A stretch of 64,000 nucleotides of DNA from an uncultured Desulfovibrio sp. (GTDB lineage Bacteria; Desulfobacterota; Desulfovibrionia; Desulfovibrionales; Desulfovibrionaceae): the NCBI GenBank assembly GCA_913060505.1, contig CAJXRQ010000010.1, positions 37,564 to 101,563 of the forward strand, read 5' to 3'. The notes beneath the pieces were generated by a model. The model did no database searches, was not told the DNA's origin, and saw only the letters and a list, made by a program, of their open reading frames with translations. A program made the translations under genes and the position numbers. Shown here piece after piece: positions 27,362 to 35,753 of this stretch. Positions within the stretch are counted from its first letter, which is position 1. Each line of letters begins with the position of its first letter.

Positions 27362-29038
27362 TTACTTGCCGAACGGGCATTTGGGGAAGGTGCAGTTGGC
27401 GCAGCCCATGCACATGCCGCCTTCACCCATTCGGGCGAGGTCGTCACGGGTTACATCCACGTTCGCCAGCAGACGCGGCAGCAACAGGTCGAGGGCTGTG
27501 GTTTCAAAGAATAACGCACAGGCCGGGACGCCCAGAAGACGGGCGTTTCCGATCTTGCCCACAAGAGTCATGGTGCCGGGCAGCAGGGGAACGCCGTAGA
27601 GCAGGTCGTGCGCGCCTGCGTCCACAAGCCCGTGGCGGGTGACGTCGTCCGGGTCCACGGAAAGGCCGGCCGTGGTGATGATGATATCGCAGCCCTTGTC
27701 GAGCAGGGTCTGGGCGCTGTCCGCTATGCGCTTTCTGTCGTCAGGAACCAGAATGGCCTTGTGCAGCGTGCTGCCGAGCGCCGTGACCTTTTTGCGGATA
27801 ACGGCTTCAAAACGGTCTTCGATTTTGCCCGTGTATACTTCGTTGCCGGTGATGAGCACTCCCACCCTGGCCTTACGGAGCGGCAGGACGGAGAAAAACG
27901 GAGTCGTTGCGGCTTTCAGCGTACTCAGTGCGCGGGAATACTGCTCTTTTTGCAGGTACAGGGGAATTGCCCGGGTTCCGGCAACTTCCGCCCCCTTCTT
28001 GACCAGCGTCCACCCCACACGGCTGGCTGCCATGACGCCGGGACAAAGGTTGAAGGCGTGAAGCGCGTCCGAGTTGACCTTGAGCAGACCGTCATGTTCG
28101 GCCTGAAGGGTGACCTTGCCTTCATGGGGTTTCCCGGAAGGCGTGACGCCCGGACCGGCCATTGCTGCGGAAAACGCGCGGGCGCAGTCGTCTTCATGCA
28201 CCCAGTCTGCGCCCACCTCGGCATCTTCAACATACAGGTTGTTGCGGCCCATGTGTTCCAGACGGCAGAGGTCACCCGCCTTGAATACCTGCCCCTTGCG
28301 GAATACGGCTCCTTTGCTGCAGCCGGGTTCAATACGGGTCATGTCGTGGGCAAAATGGTTGCCGACAGCGTCCTTGGCGGCAACGGTGGAAACGCTTTTG
28401 GGGATCGGGTAGATGACTGGGGAACCGTCTTTCATCGTTTCCGAAACATACGGTGATTCACCTTTGCAGGAACGGCAGACAGGGCCGTGGGCGATCGGGT
28501 AAGCCTCATGGCAGACCGGACATTCGCCGATAGCACCCTTGCTTCGCTTATAGAGCTGCTCGGCCCGAATGGTTATGGGACGTACCGAACAGGTGTCCGC
28601 GCCGGCTTCGCCGATTTCCCGGAGCAGCTTGTCCGAATCCTGCTCGTGCTTGGGCTTGAGCTTTAGGTACCATGTGAGCATTTCCGAATCTTTCGGGATT
28701 TTCTTCAGGTCCAGCCATACTCGCACCCCCTTGCCGGTGTGCTTGTCAAAAAGGCTGAGCGCATAGAGCCCGAAATTCATGACCCGGACCCAACCGTTGC
28801 CGATGGTGCAGGGGGTCAGCATCTGTATGGCGTCCGGCAGACACCATGACGTTTCGGAAATGGCTTCAAACAGTGTGCCTTCAGGGATGTGGCGCCTTGC
28901 TTCTTCGACCATGTAGCCACCGAGGATGAGGCCCGGAGCCGGGTAGTTGTGAAAAAGGGTGGCCATTTCGATGTATTCATCGAAAGTATGCTGGCCGATC
29001 TTTTTGAAATTGGCAGTTGGTGCGGAAATTGTGGTCAT
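27362..29038 (-). CDS. FmdE-like domain, zinc ribbon and MoeA/MogA-like molybdopterin-binding domain fusion
   Basis: N-terminal FHNYPAPGLILGGYMVEEARR; CPVCHEAYPIAHGPVCRSCKG; C-terminal GVLITGNEVYTGKIED...DIIITTAGLSVDPDDVTRHG; terminal CMGCANCTFPKCPFGK. Confidence 0.85.
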   Translation of the reverse strand: MTTISAPTANFKKIGQHTFDEYIEMATLFHNYPAPGLILGGYMVEEARRHIPEGTLFEAISETSWCLPDAIQMLTPCTIGNGWVRVMNFGLYALSLFDKHTGKGVRVWLDLKKIPKDSEMLTWYLKLKPKHEQDSDKLLREIGEAGADTCSVRPITIRAEQLYKRSKGAIGECPVCHEAYPIAHGPVCRSCKGESPYVSETMKDGSPVIYPIPKSVSTVAAKDAVGNHFAHDMTRIEPGCSKGAVFRKGQVFKAGDLCRLEHMGRNNLYVEDAEVGADWVHEDDCARAFSAAMAGPGVTPSGKPHEGKVTLQAEHDGLLKVNSDALHAFNLCPGVMAASRVGWTLVKKGAEVAGTRAIPLYLQKEQYSRALSTLKAATTPFFSVLPLRKARVGVLITGNEVYTGKIEDRFEAVIRKKVTALGSTLHKAILVPDDRKRIADSAQTLLDKGCDIIITTAGLSVDPDDVTRHGLVDAGAHDLLYGVPLLPGTMTLVGKIGNARLLGVPACALFFETTALDLLLPRLLANVDVTRDDLARMGEGGMCMGCANCTFPKCPFGK

Positions 29039-29082
29039 GAATGTATTCCTTGTATGTCGGAGGAATGAAATGTGGGCGTAGC

Positions 29083-29100
29083 TTCAATATCCATACCAGT
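29083..29100 (-). promoter_or_regulatory. Candidate sigma-54-like promoter of fmdE-kinase-regulator operon
   Basis: Minus strand CTGGTATG-GATA-TTGAA (GG-N10-GA; -12 variant). Confidence 0.4.
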
Positions 29101-29212
29101 TCATTCTGTTGTAAAAAGGCTTGCTGTGGCGGCAAATACAGCGCAACGGACGACTTTGTAAACTCTTTTTCCATTTTTTCTGGAACACCCCGGCATGGCT
29201 TTACCGGTCATA

Positions 29213-29229
29213 TTCCAATTTTATTGGAA
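29213..29229. promoter_or_regulatory. Palindromic operator candidate shared with 23319-23335
   Basis: TTCCAAT-TTT-ATTGGAA. Confidence 0.6.
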
Positions 29230-29297
29230 AAAAGTGAACGGAGGGGAGAAAGGAGAGAAAAACAAGTGTGTGGCTTTGAGCAGATGTTCTTTTCATT

Positions 29298-29336
29298 TCT
29301 GCCGTCCGCCCTTGTTGAACGAGGGCGGACGGCAGA
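29298..29336 (-). terminator. Stem-loop terminator of the OsmC gene
   Basis: TCTGCCGTCCGCCCT / AGGGCGGACGGCAGA perfect 15-bp stem. Confidence 0.7.
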
Positions 29337-29379
29337 AGATTAATCAAGGCTGGTGGTATCTGCCTTCCGGGGCGGATGA

Positions 29380-29760
29380 TTAGCTGTTTTTGAGTTCAAA
29401 AGAAATGGGCTTGGAGAGGATCCCGTGGACAGGGCAGCCTTTCAGGGCCGCAAGCAGGCGTTTCTTTTGCTCTTCGTCGATGCCCTCAGGGACTTTGGCT
29501 GAGTATTCGAAGACCGTGCCTTTGTCGTCCGACTTGAGCGTTGCGGTTGTTTCCACATCTCCCAGTTCCAGACCGTGGTTGTTGGCATAGGCCCGAAGAG
29601 TGATGTTCAGGCATGCTGACAGTGACGCCTCAAGCAGGGCCATGGGCGTGAAGGCTCCATCGGCTCCGCCTTTTGCAACGGGTGCGTCGCATTCTGCCGT
29701 GTATTTGCCGTCGGTGAATTCCGTGAGAAAATCCGCTTGCTTGTTCTTGCTGGTAATCAT
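29380..29760 (-). CDS. OsmC-family protein
   Basis: MITSKNKQADFLTEFTDGKYTAECDAP...TPMALLEASLSACLNITLRAYA...GCPVHGIL. Confidence 0.85.
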   Translation of the reverse strand: MITSKNKQADFLTEFTDGKYTAECDAPVAKGGADGAFTPMALLEASLSACLNITLRAYANNHGLELGDVETTATLKSDDKGTVFEYSAKVPEGIDEEQKKRLLAALKGCPVHGILSKPISFELKNS

Positions 29761-29970
29761 GATGAGACCTCGTTTTTGAAATCGGTTTGTAAGAGCCGAC
29801 GCAGAAAAACTGCGGCGCTGAAACCATAGCGCCCCTCCATCGCGAAGGCAATGCACGAGGACAGTCGTTACCTGCTGTTGTGGATTCGCTTTTCTACCGT
29901 GCTTTTCGGCCCGGGAACCTGTGTTGGTACCCGGGCCGTCATGAATTTTTCTGTGCCGCGATGTTTTTGC

Positions 29971-31089
29971 CTACAGCAAAGGCCTGTTGGGGAAAGGCAG
30001 ACTCCCCGGCTTTGCGTCCCTATCGACCCAGGACCGCATGGCGGCGTCTGCCAATGCATAGCCCCAGTTGATGAGGCGCTCCTGCTCCTTGTCGCTGAAC
30101 TTGTTGAGGCGTGTCCTGATCTTTGAAAGCTTTTTGGTGATGGCACTGTCATGGACCAACAGGCCTTCGGCCTTGTAGTTGTCGATTTCCGTGTTGATTC
30201 CCCAGTATGTTCCCTTGCGTTCTCCCTTTTGAAAATCGGATATGAGCTTGCGCTTGCGCAGGGCCCTTGTTTGGTCCGTGATGATGTCCATGACGCGCAC
30301 GGTCTGCTGCAGCGGAAGGGTTGGCGGTTTGGGCGTGGTCTTCAAGGGCGCTCCCGCGTCGCTGAGCAACACGGTCCTGCAAGTGTCCCATATCTTTTCA
30401 AGACCCATGTTGTCGTACACGCCGCCGTCCGTGAGGTAGAGCTTGGAGCGGTATTTCTTGTTAGGGAACAGGTAAGCTCCGCCGGGATCGCTCCACAAGG
30501 ACGGATCAAGTTCCATGATTGCAGGTGACAACACCGGAGGAAATGCGCTTGATGCGGCGACAGCTTCCGCCAATGGGATGGTGGGATTGTTGATCTGGCC
30601 GACCTTGTAATCGGCGAGACGGGTTCTGCTCATGCGTACACTGGCGCCGCTTTGCAGGCTGGTCGCATAAAAGATGAAGCGTGGATTTCCCTCCTGCATG
30701 GAGTCGGGCAGGTCTTGCAATGTGGCTCCCTTGAAAAGGTGCTCATTATATTGTTTCGCTACGCGGTTTGAGATCGAATAGAAGGGAGAGATAAGTCCTC
30801 CCAGAACCGAGCCGACATCAATGGTCCGTTTGCAGAATTTTTGAATCCTGTCTGCGACGGCGCTTTTGAAGTTGATAGCGACATCGTTTTCGAATTTGAG
30901 TTCGCCCCATCGGCGTCCCAACACACCGGAAGTGATCGAACCGCCGGAGACGCTGGTTATGATGGATATCTTCCGCAAATAGCCGAGTTCATTCAGGCGC
31001 CACAGGGAGCCAAGGCTGTACAAGGTGGCGCGGTAGCCTCCGCCGGACAAGGCCAGGCCGATTTCATAGCCATCTGATTGCTGTCCCAT
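29971..31089 (-). CDS. Patatin-like phospholipase
   Basis: IGLALSGGGYRATLYSLGSLWRL, SGGSITSG, LTDGGVYDNMGLE (Asp of Ser/Asp dyad). Confidence 0.9.
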   Translation of the reverse strand: MGQQSDGYEIGLALSGGGYRATLYSLGSLWRLNELGYLRKISIITSVSGGSITSGVLGRRWGELKFENDVAINFKSAVADRIQKFCKRTIDVGSVLGGLISPFYSISNRVAKQYNEHLFKGATLQDLPDSMQEGNPRFIFYATSLQSGASVRMSRTRLADYKVGQINNPTIPLAEAVAASSAFPPVLSPAIMELDPSLWSDPGGAYLFPNKKYRSKLYLTDGGVYDNMGLEKIWDTCRTVLLSDAGAPLKTTPKPPTLPLQQTVRVMDIITDQTRALRKRKLISDFQKGERKGTYWGINTEIDNYKAEGLLVHDSAITKKLSKIRTRLNKFSDKEQERLINWGYALADAAMRSWVDRDAKPGSLPFPNRPLL

Positions 31090-31718
31090 GCCCTCTCTCC
31101 TGTTTTTGAAGGTTATTCCTCATTGAATAATCGTTTACCGACTTTTTGGGAAGTGTATCATTCTGGTTACGCCGAAGTTGGTCTTGGTCAATATGTTGTA
31201 CAAAAGTTTATTATGCTGAACATCAGACTCGGGAACGTTGGAGCTTTCGGCTATCGACACAAGCCGGGCGTGGGAAAAGCACGGCAGGATTTTGTCAATA
31301 GCCAGAAAAAAGATGGGGGAGTGAACAAGCCGGTAACTCGTCAGATTGGCAACAAAAAATGGTCACACAATGATTTCACCAAAGTGGACCGAGCTTTGCT
31401 GCCAAAAGACGGGAATGTGATCGGAGAGAGTGTTTTACTGCCAGATAGCTGGCAGTGAAAACCGGATTTTAGCGGGGCTGTATCCGGATATGCCAGGGAT
31501 GCCTGCTGGCATTGTATCTGAATGCTCGCCTGTTCAGGCAGTCAGGCCAGAAAGGTGAAAAATTTAGGCAAAGTGGGCATGTCCCCATGTTTTGTCTGGA
31601 GTGGATGGGTTAACCCGTAGCTTACGGTATGTGATATATTATCTATTACCAAATGCTGTGGTCCCCCTTTGGGGAAGGAAGATATTTCCTGTCCAAGAGT
31701 ACACTGAACTGAAGGGTT

Positions 31719-32522
31719 CTATTTGGCATCACCGAACGGCAAAGAGGTGGGAGACGCCCCAAGCCGGAGAGAAATACGTGTTGCGGCACGCGTTATGTTC
31801 TGTTCAATGCTCTTGCAGGTCGTTTCGTTCAAACGCACGGTGGGAGCTGAAACGCTTATGGTGGCCACAAGCCTGCCCTGAAAATCCAAGAGCGGGACAG
31901 CCATGCAGCGTACTCCTTTAAAGACTTCCTCGTAGTCATAGGCACGTCCGGTTCGGCGGACTTCTTCCAGCTCCACCTGCAATTCCTTTATGATTCGATC
32001 CAGATCCTGCAGCTGGCTTTGCTCGCGAATGAGGTGCAGTACCTTTTCAGCTTCCTCCGGTTGGGCAAAAGCAAGAAATATTTTCCCTGATGCGGATTGA
32101 AACAAGGGAAACGAACTGCCGATAATGGAATCCTGCCGAAGCATCTGCGATGTCACTTCCTTGTGCACAACAAGCATTTCCGTGCCTGACGCCACGCACA
32201 AATTAACGGTTTCATCCACCGCTTCCTGCAGTTCCCGGCAGTATGGTTTTGCCACATCCACAAAGCTGGAATGCTGCAATACCCGGCTGCCAATGGAAAA
32301 CAGCTTGTAAGTGAGGCTGTACTCCCCACGCTCCGTTTCCTGAAAAACATATCCACTGTCTCCCAGAGTCAGAAGCATGCGATGTACGGTTGTCTTGGGC
32401 AAATTCATTGCCCGGCTCAGGTCGGCAAGTTCCCATGATTGCTTGGTCGACAGCTTTTCGATCAACCTGCATACTTTCGTAATAGCGCTTATTTCATAGT
32501 ATTTTTTTGTGGTTTTGGGCAT
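31719..32522 (-). CDS. IclR-family transcriptional regulator
   Basis: HTH (SWELADLSRAMNLPKTTVHRMLLTLGDSGYV) and IclR effector domain; start at MPKTTKKYY. Confidence 0.92.
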   Translation of the reverse strand: MPKTTKKYYEISAITKVCRLIEKLSTKQSWELADLSRAMNLPKTTVHRMLLTLGDSGYVFQETERGEYSLTYKLFSIGSRVLQHSSFVDVAKPYCRELQEAVDETVNLCVASGTEMLVVHKEVTSQMLRQDSIIGSSFPLFQSASGKIFLAFAQPEEAEKVLHLIREQSQLQDLDRIIKELQVELEEVRRTGRAYDYEEVFKGVRCMAVPLLDFQGRLVATISVSAPTVRLNETTCKSIEQNITRAATRISLRLGASPTSLPFGDAK

Positions 32523-32603
32523 CGGGACTCCCTTTTTAGTTTTTTGAATATTCAATTTTCGATAAAAGACAATCTTAAGGGAAAAAAGCTGGAAGGGCAA
32601 TAG

Positions 32604-32622
32604 TTCGGAATGGCGTTCCGAA
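32604..32622. promoter_or_regulatory. Palindromic operator candidate
   Basis: TTCGGAA-TGGCG-TTCCGAA upstream of iclR. Confidence 0.5.
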
Positions 32623-32847
32623 ATTTGCGGGTGAGGGGGCCAAGTTGGTACATTCGGTTTAACTGCGAATCAGTGTTTGGTCTAACGGCAGTAATATGTT
32701 TTTGAAATTCTGAAACAGGTGACAAATATCAATAAAGAGTTTTTATAACAGTTTTCTACTTAATTTGGGTGGCGGCCCGAAAATTCCCTTTCTGTCCTGT
32801 CTGCATATACAAAATAAATCCGGACAACTGACCGCATCGTATCAATC

Positions 32848-32915
32848 CAAAACAAAACGCACTCCCCTTGGCAAGCAGGCCTGGCCGCTTGCCAAGGGGA
32901 GTGCGTTTTGTTTTG
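32848..32915. repeat. 29-bp perfect inverted repeat
   Basis: CAAAACAAAACGCACTCCCCTTGGCAAGC-AGGCCTGGCC-GCTTGCCAAGGGGAGTGCGTTTTGTTTTG. Confidence 0.95.
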
Positions 32916-33050
32916 AATTCAAAATGTTTGTTTATACAAAAATGTCATAAAAATAATCCAATATTACAGTATTTTGCGAGAATAATACACTTGTGTGCAT
33001 TTTTCATGTTGACAGGCTGAATTTCTATCGATTAGATTTATTGGCAATAA

Positions 33051-33078
33051 CGGTACGCCATACCGCAATGCGGTACGC
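33051..33078. promoter_or_regulatory. Overlapping palindromes/direct repeat upstream of the oxidoreductase operon
   Basis: CGGTACGCCATACCGCAATGCGGTACGC: CGGTA-N5-TACCG, TACCGCA-N1-TGCGGTA and CGGTACGC direct repeat. Confidence 0.5.
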
Positions 33079-33129
33079 ACTGAAAAGCATTTCTGAACGC
33101 CGAGACTTTTAACTTTGTGAGGAGCCAGA

Positions 33130-34200
33130 ATGAAAGAAACACTGTTTTTGAAAAACACGGAAGCGTTTGCCGAAAGCATGATACGTTGCGGCATTCGCGG
33201 CCATTTCGCCTATCCCATTACCCCGGCTACGGACGTTATGAAGTACACGGCCCGTAAGCTTCCGGAGGTCGGTGGACGCATGGTGCAGATGGAAAGCGAG
33301 CTGGCCGTATCAAATGCCTTGGCCGGCTATGCATGTGCAGGCAAGCTGGGAGCCACCTCCACTTCCGGTCCCGGCATGACTCTGATGCAGGAAGCCATCG
33401 GCTTCATGGCTGCGGGAGAATTGCCCTGTATTATGCTCGACGCCATGCGCGTCGGCCCTGGGGATGGCGATATCATCGGTGCGCAGAGCACTTATTATCA
33501 GGCTACCCGCGGTGGCGCGCACGGCGATTACCGAGTCATTGTCCTTGCTCCCTCCTGTGGACAAGAAATCGTCGAATTGATGCCCGTCGGCATCAAATTG
33601 TCCTTGACCTATCGCAACCCGGTTCTCTTCGTGGTCGATGGAGTCACCTGCCAAATGACTGAAACCACCACCTTCGACGATCCTTACGACTATACGGCGG
33701 ATTTTGACACTTCCGACTGGAGTTACACCGGAGCTGATGACCACTCGAAGCGCTTCCTGCTGACTGGCAGCTATACCCATGAGCAGGGTTACGAAATGAA
33801 CGAGCGCATGCGTAGAAAGTATGAGGAAATCACGGAAAAAGAGCAGCGTTGGGAGCAGGTGGAAGTGGATGATGCAGAGGTCCTGGTTGTGGCCTTCGGT
33901 ATCCATGGCCGCATGTGCAAGGATCTTGTTGCCAACTTCCGCAATGAAGGCAAGCGCGTGGGCTTTATCCGGCCTATTTCGTTGTGGCCTTTCCCGAATA
34001 AGGCATTTGAGAACATCCCGTCCTCGGTCAAATCCATCCTTGTCGTGGAGATGAACCATGGTCAGATGGTCGACGATGTGCGTTTGGCCGTGAATGGCAG
34101 GGTTCCGGTGCACTTTTTGGGCAAGACGGGTGGCGACATTCCCATGTGCACATTGGCGGAGATGTCCTGCGAAGTAAGCAAATTGCTTGAGGGAGAATAG
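33130..34200 (+). CDS. 2-oxoacid:ferredoxin oxidoreductase, alpha subunit
   Basis: GHFAYPITPATDVMKYTARKLPE, MVQMESELAVSNALAGYACAGKLGATSTSGPGMTLMQEAIGF. Confidence 0.9.
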   Translation: MKETLFLKNTEAFAESMIRCGIRGHFAYPITPATDVMKYTARKLPEVGGRMVQMESELAVSNALAGYACAGKLGATSTSGPGMTLMQEAIGFMAAGELPCIMLDAMRVGPGDGDIIGAQSTYYQATRGGAHGDYRVIVLAPSCGQEIVELMPVGIKLSLTYRNPVLFVVDGVTCQMTETTTFDDPYDYTADFDTSDWSYTGADDHSKRFLLTGSYTHEQGYEMNERMRRKYEEITEKEQRWEQVEVDDAEVLVVAFGIHGRMCKDLVANFRNEGKRVGFIRPISLWPFPNKAFENIPSSVKSILVVEMNHGQMVDDVRLAVNGRVPVHFLGKTGGDIPMCTLAEMSCEVSKLLEGE

Positions 34201-34201
34201 T

Positions 34202-34963
34202 ATGCAGACATTGGCAGATTACTACGGCGAGACGCTGAAATTCGACAAACTTTACAACTACTGTCCTGGTTGCGGGCACGGTATCGTCACCCGCCTTGTT
34301 GTGGAGACCATTGAGGCTCTGGGTATTCGGGAAAAAACCATGTCCGTGGTCGGCATCGGCTGCGGCGGATTTTCGCACCACTACATGAATGTGGATGCCA
34401 TTGAAGCCATTCATGGCCGCTCCCCGGCAACGGCCATTGGTTACAAGGTCGCACTGCCCGATCATGTGGTTTTCACCTATCAGGGTGATGGCGACACCAG
34501 TGCCATCGGTTTGCATGAGATCATGCATGCCGCCAACCGTGGCATGCCCATTACCTGCATTATGGTCAACAACTCCGTATTCGGCATGACCGGTGGTCAA
34601 ATGTCGCCGACGACCATTCCCGGACAGGTTACCACCACGACCGCCACAGGCCGCGATGTGGATATTCACGGCCATCCTCTGTTGGTGCCGGAGATGATGC
34701 GGGCCATGAACGGCGTGGCTTACCTCGCCAGAGAATCCGTGGTGGACGCCAAAAGCATCAACAAGGCCGCCAAGAGCATCCGGAAGGCGTTCGAGTGCCA
34801 GATCAAGGGACTGGGCTTCTCCTTTGTCGAAGTCATTTCACCTTGCCCCACCGGTCTCCATCTGAAGGTTCCCGACGCTTACGAATTCGCCGCAAAGGAA
34901 ACTCTCAGCTACTTCAAACCTCAGGTTTTCAAAAACGCATTGGAGAACAATGATGAAGTATAA
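34202..34963 (+). CDS. 2-oxoacid:ferredoxin oxidoreductase, TPP-binding beta subunit
   Basis: YCPGCGHGIVTRLV, YQGDGDTSAIGLHEIMHAANRG, MVNNSVFGMTGGQMSPTT. Confidence 0.93.
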   Translation: MQTLADYYGETLKFDKLYNYCPGCGHGIVTRLVVETIEALGIREKTMSVVGIGCGGFSHHYMNVDAIEAIHGRSPATAIGYKVALPDHVVFTYQGDGDTSAIGLHEIMHAANRGMPITCIMVNNSVFGMTGGQMSPTTIPGQVTTTTATGRDVDIHGHPLLVPEMMRAMNGVAYLARESVVDAKSINKAAKSIRKAFECQIKGLGFSFVEVISPCPTGLHLKVPDAYEFAAKETLSYFKPQVFKNALENNDEV

Positions 34964-35510
34964 GTGTGCATTCTCCGGTTCCGGAGGGCAGGGGGCAGCC
35001 CTGATGGCCAAACTGACTTGTCTCGCCTGCATTACGGAAAGCAAGCAGGTTGTCATGACGCAGACCTATGGCGTTGAGCAGCGTGGTGGTGATTCCACCG
35101 GATTTGTCGTCATCTCTGACGAAGCCATTGGCAATCCCATTGTCGAGAACGACGCCAACGTTGCCGTGGCCATGAGTGAAAGCATCTATCAAGCCACGCT
35201 GGACGGTGTTCGGAAAGGTGGAACTCTGTTTGTCAATAGTTCCATGGTCAAGAATGAAGTGGAGCGGCCCGGTGTGAAACAGGTGCATCTGCCTGTTTCG
35301 GAAATGGCGCAGGAATTGGGCAATGTCCGTGTTGCCAACATTATTATGCTGGGTGCCGTGGTTTCGGCTACGGGCATGCTCAAGGCGGACTCAATCGCTG
35401 GCGCGCTGACGGATATCCTGACTCAGAAGAAGAAAGATAAGTTGGTGGATATTAACATCCAGGCCCTGAACAAAGGTGTTGAGGCTGCGGAAAAGGAGGT
35501 CTGCAAATGA
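34950..35510 (+). CDS. 2-oxoacid:ferredoxin oxidoreductase, gamma subunit
   Basis: FSGSGGQGAALMAKLTCLACI, QTYGVEQRGGDSTGFVVIS. Confidence 0.92.
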   Translation: MMKYKCAFSGSGGQGAALMAKLTCLACITESKQVVMTQTYGVEQRGGDSTGFVVISDEAIGNPIVENDANVAVAMSESIYQATLDGVRKGGTLFVNSSMVKNEVERPGVKQVHLPVSEMAQELGNVRVANIIMLGAVVSATGMLKADSIAGALTDILTQKKKDKLVDINIQALNKGVEAAEKEVCK

Positions 35511-35731
35511 GCAAGAAAGCGAAAAAGCACTTGGTTGCTGCCGAACGGTGCAAATCCTGTGGTCTGTGTATCGCGGCTTGTCCGAAGCAGACCCTCACCA
35601 TCGGCTCCGAACTTAATGGCCAGGGCTATGCCTATGTGATGCAGGACAAGCCGGACGACTGCATCAAATGCAACATCTGCCGCATTGTCTGTCCCGATGT
35701 CGCTATCGGCTGCATCGACATTGCTGGCTAA
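35507..35731 (+). CDS. 4Fe-4S ferredoxin (delta subunit-like)
   Basis: CKSCGLCIAACPKQ and CIKCNICRIVCPD. Confidence 0.9.
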   Translation: MSKKAKKHLVAAERCKSCGLCIAACPKQTLTIGSELNGQGYAYVMQDKPDDCIKCNICRIVCPDVAIGCIDIAG

Positions 35732-35753
35732 ACGAGGAATGAGGTAACCATAC

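Noticed and set aside
31078-31458. 126-aa plus-strand ORF in a gene-poor stretch
   Set aside because: No recognisable motif and no convincing RBS; overlaps the patatin promoter region. A hairpin CTGCCA-gatagc-TGGCAG at about 31438-31455 was noted but not assigned.
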